From: Sulfurimicrobium sp963779055 | GTDB taxonomy: Bacteria; Pseudomonadota; Gammaproteobacteria; Burkholderiales; Sulfuricellaceae | DNA length: 64,000 bases | Direction: 5' to 3' | NCBI GenBank assembly: GCA_963779055.1 | Contig: CAVZWN010000001.1 | Location: forward strand, 62,001-126,000 | Shown here: piece by piece, positions 24,828-38,929 of the stretch | Numbering within the stretch: the first letter of the stretch is position 1 | Layout of the letters: each line of letters opens with the position of its first letter | Program-made: the position numbers and the translations under genes | The notes under the pieces: model-generated | The model's input: only the letters and a program-made list of their open reading frames with translations | The model's database searches: none | What the model was told of the DNA's origin: nothing

Positions 24828-27800
24828 TTACGCATGATCGTTCTCCTCGTGACGGCGGGGATGGCCGGGGAAGATTTTCCGCACCACGACGAAAAACACC
24901 GGAACCAGGAAGATGGCCAGGAAGGTCGCCGCAATCATGCCGCCGATCACGCCGGTGCCGATGGCATGGCGGCTGTTGGCGCCGGCGCCGGTCGAGATCG
25001 CCAGCGGCAGCACGCCCAGGATGAAGGCGAAGGAGGTCATCAGGATCGGCCTGAAACGCAGGCGGCAGGCTTCCACCGTGGCCTCGGCCAGGCTCATGCC
25101 TTGCTCCTGCAGGTCGCGCGCGAATTCGATGATCAGAATGGCGTTCTTGCTGGAAAGGCCGATGATGGCGATGAGGCCGACCTTGAAATAGACGTCGTTG
25201 GGCAGTTCGCGCAAGGTCACCGCCAGCGTGGCGCCGAAGATGCCCAGCGGCACCGCCAGAAGCACGGCGAAGGGAATCGACCAGCTTTCATACAGCGCGG
25301 CCAGCGCGAGGAATACCACCAGCAGCGAGAGCGCGAACAGGAAGGGCGCCTGGCTGCCGGAAAGCTTCTCCTCGAACGAGGTGCCGGCCCACTCGAAGCC
25401 GAAGCCCGCCGGCAGTTCCTTGGCGACGCCTTCCATGGTCTGCATCGCTTCGCCGGTGCTGTGGCCGGGTGCCGGCATGCCGGCGATTTTCATGGCGGGG
25501 ACACCGTTGAAGCGGTCGAGCTTGGGCGAGCCGATGATCCAGCGCGGGGTGACCAGCTCGGACAGTGGCACCATGCCGCCGGCCTTGTTCCGGACCGCCA
25601 GGCGCAGGAGTTTCTCTGGCGTGGTGCGCAGATCCGCCTCGGCCTGCATCTGCACCCGCAGGATCCGGCCCTGACGCTCGAAGTCGTTGATGTAGGCCAC
25701 GCCCAGGGTGGATTGCAGGGTTTCGTTGAGATCGGCGATGGAAACGCCCAGGGTTTCAGCCTTGCGCCGGTCGATATCGAGCAGGAGCTGCGGACCGGCC
25801 TCCTGGCCTTCCGGCCGCACCCCGGCCAGGTTCGGGTTCTGCCCGGCCATGCCCAGCGCCATGTTGCGCGCTTCCAGCAGTTTGTCGCGGCCGATGCCGG
25901 CGCGGTCCTGCAGGCGGAAGTCGAAGCCGCCGGTGGAGGCAAGTTCCGGAATGGGCGGCGGATTGACTGCGAAGATCATGGCCTGCTTGATCTGGAACAG
26001 CGCCATGTTGGCGCGCTGCACCATGGCCGTGGAGGAATGCTCCGGCCCCTTGCGCTCGTCCCACTCCTTGAGCCGCACGAAAGCGAGGGCGGCGTTCTGT
26101 CCGCGCCCGAAGAAGGAGAAGCCGACCACGCCGATGACCTTGGCCACTTCCGGCTGCTTGAGGTAATACTGCTCGACCTGTTTCAGCACCTCGATGGTAC
26201 GTTCCTGCGAGGCGCCCGGCGGCAGTTGCACCATGTTGATGAAATAGCCCTGGTCTTCGTCGGGCAGGAAACTGCCGGGCAGGTGCATGAACAGCCAGCC
26301 GGTGGCGCCGATAATGGCGGCGTAAAGCACCAGGTAGCGCCCGGTTTTCTTGATCGCGCGTGCCACCCAGGACTGGTAGCCCAGCGTGGTGCGCTCGAAG
26401 AAGCGGTTGAACCAGCCGAAGAAACCGCGGGTCGGCTGGCCCTTGCCCGGTTCGTGCCTGAGCAATGTGGCGCACAGGGCTGGTGTCAGCGTCAGCGCCA
26501 TGAGGGCCGAGAACAGCATGGTGAGGATCAGGGTGACGGCAAACTGGCGGTAGATCACGCCCACCGAGCCGCCGAAGAAGATCATCGGCGCGAACACCGC
26601 GGTCAGCACCAGGGTGATGCCGATGATGGCGTTGAAAATCTGGTCCATCGCCTTGCGCGCGGCTTCCCGAGGCGCCAGTCCTTCCGAGCGCATGATGCGC
26701 TCCACCGCCTCCACCACCACGATGGCGTCGTCCACCACGATGCCGATGGCCAGCACCATGGCGAACAGGGTGAGCACGTTGATCGAGTAGCCGAAGACGT
26801 ACAGCCCGGCCATGGCGCCGGTCAGGGCGACCGGCACGACGATGGTGGGAATCAGCGTGGCGCGGAAATTCTCCAGGAACAGGAACATCACCAGGAACAC
26901 CAGCACCACGGCCTCCGCCAGGGTGATCAGCACTTCCTGGATGGAAATGTCGACGAAGCGCGAGGTGTCGTAAGGCACGTCCCAGCTTACGCCCTTGGGA
27001 AAGTAGGGTTCCATCTCGGCCATCTTGGCGCGCACCGCCTTGACCACATCGAGTGCGTTGCCGTTGGGCGCCACGCGGATGGCAATGGCGGCGGTCGGCT
27101 GGCCGTTGAGGCGGGCGAAGATGTTGTAGTCCTGCGAGCCGAGTTCCACCCGGGCGACGTCTTTCACCCGCACGGCGGAGCCGTCCGGCTGGGTGCGGAT
27201 CAGGATGTTGCCGAATTCTTCCGGGGTCGACAGGCGGCTGCGCGTGACGATCACCGCGTTCATCTGCTGCCCGGCCGCTGCCGGCGCCTGGCCCAGTTCG
27301 CCGGTGGCGAGCTCGACGTTCTGGGCGCGCACGGCGCGGGTGATGTCGCCGGGCGAGAGGTTGTAGGCATGCAGTTTTTCCGGCTGGAGCCAGAGGCGCA
27401 TCGAGTACTCGGTGCCGAACAGCAGCGCCTCGCCCACGCCCTTCACGCGCCGCAGCGGGTCGAGCACGCTGGCGGCGGCGAAGCTGCCAAGATCGACGGC
27501 CTTGAGACTGTTGTCCGGAGAATGCAGGGCGACGAACATCACGTAGTTGCGCGACGGCTTGGTCACCGTGACGCCCATGCGGCGCACATCATCAGGCAGG
27601 CGGGCTTCGACGCGCTTGTAGCGGTTCTGCGCTTCCACCGAGGCGATGTCGATGTTGGTGCCGGGCTCGAAAGTCAGGGTGACCGTGCCGGTGCCCAGTT
27701 CCGAAGCCGACTCCATGTAGAGCAGGCGTTCGATGCCGTTCATTTCCTGCTCGATCAGGGCGGTGACCGTTTCCTCGATCACCTTGGCCGATGCGCCCGG

Positions 27801-27950
27801 GTAAACGATGTTGAAAGCGATGGAAGGGGGCGCGACCGCAGGGTATTGCGACAGCGGCAGGCCCCTGATGGAGAGGACGCCGGCGAGTATGATCACCAGG
27901 GCGATCACCCAGGCGAATACCGGCCGGTCGATAAAGAATTTTGCAAACAT
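24828..27950 (-). CDS. RND multidrug efflux transporter (HAE-1 family, AcrB/MexF-like)
   Basis: 1040 residues, full length, beginning FFIDRPVFAWVIALVIILAG as AcrB-type pumps do. The proton-relay pair lies in GIVVDDAIVVVEAVERIM (around residue 405), and other HAE-1 marks include PSIAFNIVYPGASAKVIEET, GTNIDIASVEAQNR and the second-half helix GLIAIIGLSSKNAILIIEFA. It sits in the inner membrane as a trimer, exporting hydrophobic compounds in exchange for protons. It is flanked by its adaptor upstream and its channel downstream. The frame is intact. Confidence 0.96.
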   Translation of the reverse strand: MFAKFFIDRPVFAWVIALVIILAGVLSIRGLPLSQYPAVAPPSIAFNIVYPGASAKVIEETVTALIEQEMNGIERLLYMESASELGTGTVTLTFEPGTNIDIASVEAQNRYKRVEARLPDDVRRMGVTVTKPSRNYVMFVALHSPDNSLKAVDLGSFAAASVLDPLRRVKGVGEALLFGTEYSMRLWLQPEKLHAYNLSPGDITRAVRAQNVELATGELGQAPAAAGQQMNAVIVTRSRLSTPEEFGNILIRTQPDGSAVRVKDVARVELGSQDYNIFARLNGQPTAAIAIRVAPNGNALDVVKAVRAKMAEMEPYFPKGVSWDVPYDTSRFVDISIQEVLITLAEAVVLVFLVMFLFLENFRATLIPTIVVPVALTGAMAGLYVFGYSINVLTLFAMVLAIGIVVDDAIVVVEAVERIMRSEGLAPREAARKAMDQIFNAIIGITLVLTAVFAPMIFFGGSVGVIYRQFAVTLILTMLFSALMALTLTPALCATLLRHEPGKGQPTRGFFGWFNRFFERTTLGYQSWVARAIKKTGRYLVLYAAIIGATGWLFMHLPGSFLPDEDQGYFINMVQLPPGASQERTIEVLKQVEQYYLKQPEVAKVIGVVGFSFFGRGQNAALAFVRLKEWDERKGPEHSSTAMVQRANMALFQIKQAMIFAVNPPPIPELASTGGFDFRLQDRAGIGRDKLLEARNMALGMAGQNPNLAGVRPEGQEAGPQLLLDIDRRKAETLGVSIADLNETLQSTLGVAYINDFERQGRILRVQMQAEADLRTTPEKLLRLAVRNKAGGMVPLSELVTPRWIIGSPKLDRFNGVPAMKIAGMPAPGHSTGEAMQTMEGVAKELPAGFGFEWAGTSFEEKLSGSQAPFLFALSLLVVFLALAALYESWSIPFAVLLAVPLGIFGATLAVTLRELPNDVYFKVGLIAIIGLSSKNAILIIEFARDLQEQGMSLAEATVEACRLRFRPILMTSFAFILGVLPLAISTGAGANSRHAIGTGVIGGMIAATFLAIFLVPVFFVVVRKIFPGHPRRHEENDHA

Positions 27951-27978
27951 GATTTGTTTTTAAAACCTTAGTTTGAAA

Positions 27979-28092
27979 CCACGGAGGGCACGGAGTACAC
28001 GGAGAAAAGCGTTAATTATTCCACCCGGCGGGCGAGTGTCAAAAAATGCGCAATCCATAGTGTTTGCTCTGTGTTCTCCGTGAACTCCGTGG
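27979..28092. repeat. Inverted repeat element, CACGGAG family (copy 2)
   Basis: The left arm 27979-28005 is made of CACGGAG units every 9 bases. The right arm 28067-28092 is the inverse and ends CTCCGTGG. It fills the gap between the RND adaptor and pump genes. Confidence 0.85.
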
Positions 28093-29253
28093 TTAATTGG
28101 ATTTTTCAGATTTACCCGCTTTTTTGTCACCGGCCGGCGGCTGCGCGGCAGGAGGCGCGTCCGGATTCCACGCCACGGGCTTGACCAGCGTGCCGGGGCG
28201 GGCTTTCTGCAGGCCGTTGACGATCACCTGCTCGCCGCCTTTCAGGCCTTCGGCAATGATGAAATCGCTGCCGCTCATGCCGCTGGTTTTCACCGGCCTG
28301 GGCGCTACCTTGCCTTCGTTATCCACGATCATCACCAGCTGGCCCTGCGGGCCCGGCTGCACGGCACGCTGGGGCACCCGCAGGGCCTGGTCCTGCAGCG
28401 CTTCCGGGAAGCGGATGCGAACAAAGGCGCCGGGCAGCAGTTCGTGTCCGGGGTTGGGGAACACGGCGCGCAGGGAAACGCTGCCGGTGGCCGGGTCTAT
28501 GGCCAGGTCCGAGAACATCAGCTTGCCCGGCTGCGGGTAGATGCTGCCGTCTTCCAGAATCATTTCCACGCCTGCCTGTTCAACCGCCTTGAGCCTGCCC
28601 GCCTTCACGGCCTGCCGGAGGCGCAACAGGTCGCTGCCGGGCTGGGTGAAATTGGCATAGATCGGGTCGATCTGCTCGATGGTGGCGAGATGGGTTGCAT
28701 CGGCCCTGCTTACCAGTGCCCCTTCGGTCACCAGTGCGCGGCCGATGCGGCCGGAAATCGATGCCGGCACGGCGGTATTTTCCTGGTCGATGCGGGCGCG
28801 CGTCAGCGCCACTTCGGCCTGTTTCACTTTGGCCTCGGCCAGATCGACTTCCTGCTGGCTCACCGCCTTGATGGCCAGCAGCGGCCGGTAGCGTTCCAGT
28901 GTCAGGCGTGCGACGTCCAGGTCCGCTCTGGCCGCATCGAACGAAGCCTGGTAGTTGCGCGGGTCGATGCGGAACAGGGTGGCCCCCGCCTTGACGTCGG
29001 AGCCTTCATCGAACAGGCGTTTTTCCAGGATGCCGTCCACCTGCGCCCGTACCTGGGCGGTACGGAAAGCCTGCAAGCGTCCCGGAAGCTCCTTGGTCAG
29101 AGTGGCCGAACCTGGCGTGACGGTGATGACATCGACTTCCGGCGGCGGCATGGCGCCGCCCGGGCCGCCAGGGCCCCCAGCGGGTTTCTGGCCATTGCCG
29201 CAGCCTGCAAGCGCGGCGATCAGCAGAAGCAACAGCGGGATATTTCGGTTCAT
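28093..29253 (-). CDS. RND efflux periplasmic adaptor (membrane fusion) lipoprotein
   Basis: 386 residues with lipobox LIAALAGC. The order of domains is that of AcrA/MexA: a first lipoyl strand PGRLQAFRTAQVRAQVDG, a helical hairpin with YRPLLAIKAVSQQEVDLAEAKVK, the lipoyl return at QENTAVPASISGRIGRALV, and a barrel and membrane-proximal domain with PGAFVRIRFPEAL and GLQKARPGTLV. AAGGAA precedes the ATG at 29253. It lies 25 bases after tetR and one repeat element before the pump gene. Confidence 0.94.
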   Translation of the reverse strand: MNRNIPLLLLLIAALAGCGNGQKPAGGPGGPGGAMPPPEVDVITVTPGSATLTKELPGRLQAFRTAQVRAQVDGILEKRLFDEGSDVKAGATLFRIDPRNYQASFDAARADLDVARLTLERYRPLLAIKAVSQQEVDLAEAKVKQAEVALTRARIDQENTAVPASISGRIGRALVTEGALVSRADATHLATIEQIDPIYANFTQPGSDLLRLRQAVKAGRLKAVEQAGVEMILEDGSIYPQPGKLMFSDLAIDPATGSVSLRAVFPNPGHELLPGAFVRIRFPEALQDQALRVPQRAVQPGPQGQLVMIVDNEGKVAPRPVKTSGMSGSDFIIAEGLKGGEQVIVNGLQKARPGTLVKPVAWNPDAPPAAQPPAGDKKAGKSEKSN

Positions 29254-29278
29254 GATCGGTTCCTTCTGAAATAGGCTC

Positions 29279-29884
29279 TTAGTGATTTGTGGCGTAGGCA
29301 CGCATGAAACAGTCGATGATTTGCCCGATCCGGGCTTCTTCCTGTACTTCGGGCAAGCTGTCCTGGCCGCTGATGCAGCGGAATTGGTCGAGGTTGATGA
29401 GCATGCCCAGCAGCATTTCTGCGGCAAAGCGCGGATCATCCTGGCGTAATCGCCCTGCAGCCATGGCGCGGCCGAGAAACTCCGCCAGCCGGGCCGCGGT
29501 CTGTTCCGGGCCCTTGGCGAAATAGGCCTGCGCCAGCGCCGGGAAACGCGCGGCTTCAGCCATCAGGGTGCGGAACATGGCCACCCCCTCTGCACCATGC
29601 ACCCTCTGGCGGAAAGTCGTGCCGAAGCGGATGAGGGTGGCGCGCACGTCGCCGGTCTGGCCGTCGAGCGAAACCACGATGGCATCCGAAGCCAGGCTGG
29701 CCGACTCGCTGAACAGTTCGTCCTTGCTGGGAAAGTGGTTGTAGAGCGTTTGCTTGGCCACCCCGGCACGGGCGGCGATGCCCTCCACGCTGGCCCTGTA
29801 GCCTTCCTGCATGAAGGCTTCCCTGGCTGCCTGAATCAGGCGGGTACGGGTTTCGGTGAGGCTGGTTTCCGCTGGCTGGGACAT
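29279..29884 (-). CDS. TetR-family repressor of the RND efflux operon
   Basis: 201 residues. The N-terminal helix-turn-helix reads SVEGIAARAGVAKQTLYNHF, followed by PSKDELF, a textbook TetR DNA-binding domain. The C-terminal part has the helical TetR_C shape common in AcrR-like repressors of efflux pumps. The ATG at 29884 fits; upstream codons in the open frame run through the operator. Unusually, it is the first gene of the operon rather than divergent, so it would repress its own transcript together with the pump. Confidence 0.9.
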   Translation of the reverse strand: MSQPAETSLTETRTRLIQAAREAFMQEGYRASVEGIAARAGVAKQTLYNHFPSKDELFSESASLASDAIVVSLDGQTGDVRATLIRFGTTFRQRVHGAEGVAMFRTLMAEAARFPALAQAYFAKGPEQTAARLAEFLGRAMAAGRLRQDDPRFAAEMLLGMLINLDQFRCISGQDSLPEVQEEARIGQIIDCFMRAYATNH

Positions 29885-29906
29885 GGGTCTTCTGTTGCTC
29901 TGAATG

Positions 29907-29931
29907 GGTGGACTGGACAGTCTAGTCCACC
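29907..29931. promoter_or_regulatory. Palindromic operator in front of tetR-RND operon
   Basis: GGTGGACT (29907-29914) and AGTCCACC (29924-29931) form perfect 8-bp arms around nine bases, with a second inner repeat GACT-GGAC-AGTC. It lies 23 bases upstream of the tetR start, the expected place for an autoregulatory TetR operator. Confidence 0.7.
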
Positions 29932-30010
29932 GAATTGCCGAAATCAACCATCCTGATTGGATGGGTAATCATGGCCGGTTCAGTCTGACCCCTCATGCTT
30001 TGACTGGCGT

Positions 30011-30035
30011 AAAAAAAGGCCGGTCATTACCGGCC
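30011..30035 (-). terminator. Rho-independent terminator of the EF-hand gene
   Basis: On the minus strand GGCCGGT-AATG-ACCGGCC is followed by seven T. It lies about 20 bases past the stop of the EF-hand gene and separates it from tetR. Confidence 0.88.
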
Positions 30036-30056
30036 CTTCCCTGGTGGACAGCAGCT

Positions 30057-30746
<690 letters not shown>

Positions 30747-30871
30747 TATTTACTCCTTTGCTTTGCGGGTTGTGAAAATTGCGCAGTGTGCTGTGAGTTG
30801 CCTGACAACGCCTGCGTAATGCTTCCATGCAATATGTCGGCCAGATTAGCTCAGACTTGGCGGTGGTTTGT

Positions 30872-30896
30872 GTTAAGCGAAGTAAAGTTATGTTAA
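30872..30896. promoter_or_regulatory. Tandem GTTAA/GTAAA box (CpxR-box type) upstream of the EF-hand gene
   Basis: GTTAA, GTAAA and GTTAA begin at 30872, 30882 and 30892, again with exact 10-bp spacing and five-base spacers, in the same orientation to the leftward gene as the box before the Spy-like gene. It is a weaker match because only the middle unit is GTAAA. Confidence 0.6.
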
Positions 30897-30920
30897 GAAT
30901 TATCCTAAAAAAGGAATTGG

Positions 30921-31044
30921 CCACGGAGTTCACGGAGAACACGGAGTAAAAACAAGTGATTGCACATCGTTTGGCATTCACCTGTTGGGTGTGATTATAA
31001 AAGGCCTAAGATCGCCTTTCTCCGTGCCCTCCGTGTTCTCCGTG
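30921..31044. repeat. Inverted repeat element, CACGGAG family (copy 3)
   Basis: Left arm 30921-30946 (CCACGGAG, CACGGAG, CACGGAG) and inverse right arm 31020-31044 ending CTCCGTGG, with about 73 bases between. Confidence 0.85.
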
Positions 31045-31192
31045 GTTTCGAATTAAGGTTTTAAGGATTATTCGGATTTACAGACCGGACTTGCTGAAAT
31101 GCTTGCCTGGAGCAGTTTGATCCGAGATGTCTGTCTGTGCTGGGGCGCGTTCCGGCAATTATTGCCGCTGCGTTACGACCAAGGCTGATGGC

Positions 31193-31207
31193 GTAAATTA
31201 ATGTAAA
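31193..31207. promoter_or_regulatory. GTAAA-N5-GTAAA box (CpxR-box type) upstream of cpxR-like gene
   Basis: GTAAA-TTAAT-GTAAA is a perfect match to the classic CpxR box, 79 bases before the response-regulator ATG, suggesting autoregulation. Confidence 0.75.
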
Positions 31208-31285
31208 TCCGGGTGCCGGGCACTGTCCCTGATGGTGGTGCTTCGCTATCATCGTCCAATTCTGTTCAAGCTGGCGCATATTGCA

Positions 31286-31972
31286 ATGTCCAAGGTTCTG
31301 CTGGTAGATGATGATGTCGAACTGGTCGAGATGCTCAAGGAATACCTGGAGCTGGAAGGGTTCGGCGTGACCGCGGTTCACGATGGCGAGGCGGGTGTAT
31401 CCGAGGCCTTGTCCGGCCAGTACGCGATTGCGGTGCTGGACGTGATGATGCCGGGCCTGAGCGGTATCGAAGTCCTGCGGCGTATTCGCATGAAAAGCGC
31501 CCTGCCGGTGATCATGCTCACCGCCAGGGGCGACGATACGGATCGCATCGTCGGCCTTGAGCTTGGCGCCGATGATTATGTGCCCAAGCCTTGCACGCCG
31601 CGGGAGCTGACGGCCCGCATTCGCGCCATCCTGCGGCGCATCCAGGGGGCTCAGACTGAAAACGAGCCCGTCATGCTGGCTGTCGGGGCATTGAGCATGT
31701 GGCCGGGCCAGCGCCGCGCCGAGTGGGAGGGAAAAATGCTGGATTTGACCAGCACCGAATTCAACCTGCTGGAAGTGCTGGCCCGCGAGGCCGGCCGGCC
31801 GGTCAGCAAAAATGTTCTGTCGGAACAGGGGCTTGGCCGGCCACTGGCGCGTTTCGACCGCAGCATCGACGTGCATCTGAGCAGCATCCGCCACAAGCTC
31901 GGCACGCTGGCGGACGGCCGCTCCTGCATCCAGACCGTGTACCGTCTGGGTTACCAGCTCATCAGGGAGTAA
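31286..31972 (+). CDS. cpxR: CpxR-like response regulator (OmpR family)
   Basis: 228 residues. The receiver domain begins MSKVLLVDDDVELVEML; the phospho-acceptor is D52 in VLDVMMPG, and the conserved Lys is in DDYVPKPCTPREL, the last three very like enterobacterial CpxR. The winged-helix output domain contains LTSTEFNLLEVLAREAGRPVS and ends with TVYRLGYQL. The ATG at 31286 was chosen over the earlier frame start at 31232 because the receiver domain begins there. The sensor kinase follows five bases after the stop. The cpxR name rests on the receiver sequence and on the GTAAA boxes nearby; it remains a homology-based inference. Confidence 0.85.
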   Translation: MSKVLLVDDDVELVEMLKEYLELEGFGVTAVHDGEAGVSEALSGQYAIAVLDVMMPGLSGIEVLRRIRMKSALPVIMLTARGDDTDRIVGLELGADDYVPKPCTPRELTARIRAILRRIQGAQTENEPVMLAVGALSMWPGQRRAEWEGKMLDLTSTEFNLLEVLAREAGRPVSKNVLSEQGLGRPLARFDRSIDVHLSSIRHKLGTLADGRSCIQTVYRLGYQLIRE

Positions 31973-31977
31973 TCAGG

Positions 31978-33112
31978 ATGGGACGGCTATTCTGGAAGTT
32001 CTTCTTTTTTATCTGGCTGGCACAGTTGTCGGCCATTCTGGCGACCAGTACCACGTTCTGGCTGGCACACCGTGCCCAGGACGAAACCATGGCAGGGATG
32101 ATGCAGAATCCGCCCGCAAGCCCGGAGCGCGGGTCGGATGCCAGATCTCATCCTCCCGGCAAGCTACTTCGTCCGATGGGCCTCCTCGTCCCGGGTACCC
32201 CTTTGTGCCGGTCGTGCCGCTCATCGCAACCCTGATCGCCAGCCTGATTTTTGCAGCTTTGCTGGCCTGGTATTTTTCGAAACCGATCCGCAGCCTGCGC
32301 TCGGCCTTTGAAAGCATGGTCGGCGGCAACCTGGAAGTTCGTCTTGGCCCCTCCATGGGCGAACGCCGCGATGAACTGGCTGATCTCGGCCGCAATTTCG
32401 ACCGCATGGCCAGCCACTTGAGCGACTTGATCGACAGTCAACGGCGCTTGCTGCACGACGTTTCGCATGAATTGCGCTCACCCCTGGCCAGGCTGCAGGC
32501 GGCGATTGGCCTGATGCGGCAACAGCCGGAGAAGCTGGAATCTATCCCTGGAACGCATCGAGCGAGAAAGTGTGCGCATGGACAAACTGGTGGGGGAATT
32601 GCTGACACTTTCCAGGCTGGAAGCCGGGGTGATGGGTGGGGTTGAAGAAGAGATCAACATGGACGAACTGGTTTCCGATGTGATCTCTGATGCCCGCTTT
32701 GAAGCAGAAACGAGCGGGCGCAAGGTCGATTTTTCAGGGTGTGGCGAAACCTGTGTCAGAGGGCGAGCCGAATTACTGCATCGTGCGCTGGAGAATGTGG
32801 TCCGAAATGCACTGAGGCATACCCCCGAAGGCGGCAAGGTGGAGGTGGTCGCTCATCTGGATGCTGGCGGAAACAACTTTCAGTTGTCCATTCTCGATCA
32901 GGGCCCAGGCGTTCCAGAAAATGAGCTGAGTGCGATCTTCGAGCCATTTTTTCGCGGCGGAGGATGCACAATTCACGAATGGGCACGGTCTCGGGCTGGC
33001 GATTGCGCGGCGCGTCGTGGAGGCCCATGACGGGGCGGTACGCGCGTCCAATCGTGCCGGCGGCGGCTTGTGCGTCGAATTCGTGCTGCCTGTCGAACGG
33101 GCGGGCAAGTAG
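31978..33112 (+). pseudogene. cpxA: CpxA-like sensor histidine kinase, interrupted by three frameshifts
   Basis: The pieces together make a normal kinase of about 378 residues: an N-terminal helix LFWKFFFFIWLAQLSAILAT, a very short periplasmic loop, a second helix PLIATLIASLIFAALLAWYF, a HAMP region, the H-box LLHDVSHELRSPLARLQ, then HATPase motifs NVVRNALRHTPEGGKVEV (N box), ILDQGPGVP (G1) and GHGLGLAIARRVVEAH (G2). Frame changes near 32191-32195, 32541-32545 and 32957-32962; each can be mended by removing one base. The start ATG overlaps a good GGGAG site. Because the cognate regulator is intact and the domain order complete, sequencing error is more likely than gene decay. Confidence 0.8.
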
Positions 33113-33154
33113 TTAGTCACGTTGAATTTTTGTGAAACACATCGTCGACCTTCA

Positions 33155-33297
33155 AACCCCTCCCGGCCTCCCAACCCCTCCCATCCTCCCCTTGTCAGGG
33201 GAGGGGAAGATCGGGGAGGAGGCTGCGCTTCCCCCTGAAGCGGGTCAAGCAGGCAATCTGCACAGCGGATGCTCGCACAAGGGGGACTGAGGGGGTT
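33155..33297. repeat. Inverted repeat element, CCTCCCCT-TGTC-AGGGGAGG family (copy 2)
   Basis: It contains the same CCCCTCCCATCCTCCCC TTGTCAGGGGAGG core as copy 1 and a closing GGGGGACTGAGGGGGTT. It is disrupted in its right half by an unrelated 40-base insertion around 33240-33285. It lies between the sensor kinase gene and the peptide synthetase and makes up half of the 309-base gap; the rest of the gap shows only a possible -10 (TAGAAT, 33378-33383). Confidence 0.8.
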
Positions 33298-33421
33298 AAA
33301 AGCATCCGTGTATTTTTTGTTGACTGGCTCCTAGACCTCGGTTCGTATCCCAAATACATAGCGTACTGCGATCTTGCTAGAATGCGGCTTTTTGCTGCCT
33401 TCTTCATCGAGCGCCTTGAAT

Positions 33422-37392
<3,971 letters not shown>

Positions 37393-37405
<13 letters not shown>

Positions 37406-37962
37406 GACCGTTGATCTGGCCGGACAAACCAGCGGAGTTTGATCATCATGGGTTGGCACTGGTGCTGCTTGCACTGCCCGGGAATACAATCCGGGCAGAC
37501 GCCCGTCGTTTCGCGAGGCAGGTATTGCGGGAGGCAATCGGCGGCCTGCTTGAACTTCCCACCGAGGCCGTGCCGCTGGCTGAAGGGCCGCACGGCCCCG
37601 TGCTGGAAGGTGCCGCGCGAGATATCCATATCAGCCTGAGTTATGCCGGAAACTGGGCCTTGATCGGCTTGGCCAAGGGGCGCGCGCTGGGCGTGGACAT
37701 GGTGCGGATCGAAAGCTTGCCAGAAATCGAGGCGCTGGCCCGGCTTTATCTTCCCGCTGCAAGCTGCCATGCCGTGCTCGTTGCGCCAGCCGGGATGAGG
37801 GATGAACGCTTCGCGCAGGCCTGGGCGGAGATGGAGGCCGGCAGCAAATGCCTGGGTCTGCCGCTGACGGAGATCGGTTCGGAACGGGAGCGGATCCTGG
37901 AAGGCTGTGAATTGGTGGCTTGCGGGCAGGTCGAGGGCTACCGAGTCGCTGTTGCTGTCTGA
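37393..37962 (+). CDS. 4'-phosphopantetheinyl transferase (Sfp-like)
   Basis: 189 residues. IHISLSYAGNWALIGLA and GRALGVDMVRIE carry the Sfp-type magnesium-binding Asp (D102), and WAEMEAGSK carries the Trp-x-x-Lys/Glu motif in variant form (E146; the usual Lys before it is Met). It transfers phosphopantetheine from CoA to carrier-protein serines. The gene starts inside the end of the peptide synthetase (13-base overlap) in a different frame, so the two are translationally coupled and this is very likely the dedicated activator of Ser555. It is shorter than Sfp (about 220), so partner specificity may be narrow. Confidence 0.8.
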
Positions 37963-37976
37963 ACGGGCACGGTGCT

Positions 37977-38070
37977 AATCCTCCCCCTCAATCCACCCTT
38001 GTCAGGAGGCTGCTTGCCCTTCCCCGATCTGCCCCTCCCCTGACAAGGGGAGGATGGGAGGGGTTGGAAG
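37977..38070. repeat. Inverted repeat element, CCTCCCCT-TGTC-AGGGGAGG family (copy 3)
   Basis: CTCCCCCTCAATCCACCCTTGTCAG on the left is answered by CCTCCCCTGACAAGGGGAGG and GGGAGGGGTTGG on the right. It lies between convergent genes (phosphopantetheinyl transferase and EamA), where it may also serve as a bidirectional terminator. Confidence 0.85.
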
Positions 38071-38072
38071 GT

Positions 38073-38927
38073 TTAGATCGTGGGTAGCCGGGGCGTGGTT
38101 CTCAGGCTGATGACGCCGCTCAAAACAATCAGGGCAATCGCCAGCCAGCTGCTGAGCGGCAGAATCTCCTGCCACAGCAGAATGCCCCACAGGCTGGCGA
38201 AGATCACCGTGCTATAGGCCAGGCTGCCGACGACCAGGGTTTTGCCGGTGCGGTAGGCACGGGTCATGGCAAGCTGGGCCAGGGTGGCGGTGGTGCCCAG
38301 GCCGGCGAGAATGGAAAAAGCCATGCAGGCGTGATGGCATGGAAAGTGTGGAACGCCATCCAGATACCGCCGCACCGAGCGTCGAGACCAGGGTGAAATA
38401 GAACACTACGCGCCATTCCGGCTCACCCACGCATGCCCAGTTGTCTGACGTTGAGATAGGCAATGCCGGCGAAGAAAGCCGGATGCCAGCCCCATCAGCC
38501 CTGCCGTGATCTGGTCGGCATGCAGGGTGGGGCGCAGCAGCAATACCACGCCGGCGAAGCCCACGATGGTGGCGAGGATCAGCAGCAGGCCGGATTTTTC
38601 CTTGAGGATGAGCACGGTGAACAGGGCGAGGAACAGCGGCGAGGTGTAGTTGAGCGTGATGGCGGTGGCCAGGGGCAGGGCGCTGATGGCGTAAAAGAAC
38701 AGCATCAGTGCGAAGAAACCCGACAAGCCGCGCCACAGGTGCATTTTCCAGCAGGCTGTGGCGATTGGAAGTCCCTGTACCCGGATGATGAGGTAAATCA
38801 CCACCAGCCCGAACAGGGAACGGTAAAACACCAGCTCGGCGCTGGAAAAATACTGCGCCCCGAGTTTGACGAACACCCCCATGATGCTGAACAGGATGCC
38901 GGCGACGATCATCCAGGAAGAGGTCAT
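38073..38927 (-). pseudogene. EamA/DMT-family transporter, interrupted by frameshifts
   Basis: It begins MTSSWMIVAGILFSIMGVFV and the first five helices of a ten-helix EamA protein read cleanly, including FVKLGAQYFSSAELVFYRSL and ITLNYTSPLFLALFTVLILKE. Frame is then lost near 38475 (one extra T in the coding sense), near 38425 (one extra G) and once or twice between 38325 and 38375. It returns in frame for the last helices TLAQLAMTRAYRTGKTLVVG and PLSSWLAIALIVLSGVISL. All identifiable changes are single extra bases. It directly follows nadC on the same strand. Members of the family export metabolites or amino acids; the substrate is unknown. Confidence 0.8.
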
Positions 38928-38929
38928 GC

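Larger units (their letters stand above)
30747..31285. other. Intergenic region between the EF-hand gene and cpxR-like gene
   Basis: About 540 bases with no supported gene. It holds one GTAAA-type box near each flanking gene (30872-30896 and 31193-31207) and an inverted repeat element in the middle (30921-31044). The long minus-strand frame overlapping cpxR is an antisense shadow. Confidence 0.7.

Noticed and set aside
24804..27971. 1055-codon open frame on the plus strand
   Set aside because: It is exactly antisense to the intact RND pump gene, His/Arg/Gly-rich with no family motifs; an effect of GC-rich codon use.
30008..30015. GTAAAAAA near the EF-hand gene as another CpxR half-site
   Set aside because: It is the T-run of a clear Rho-independent terminator on the minus strand and has no second half-site.
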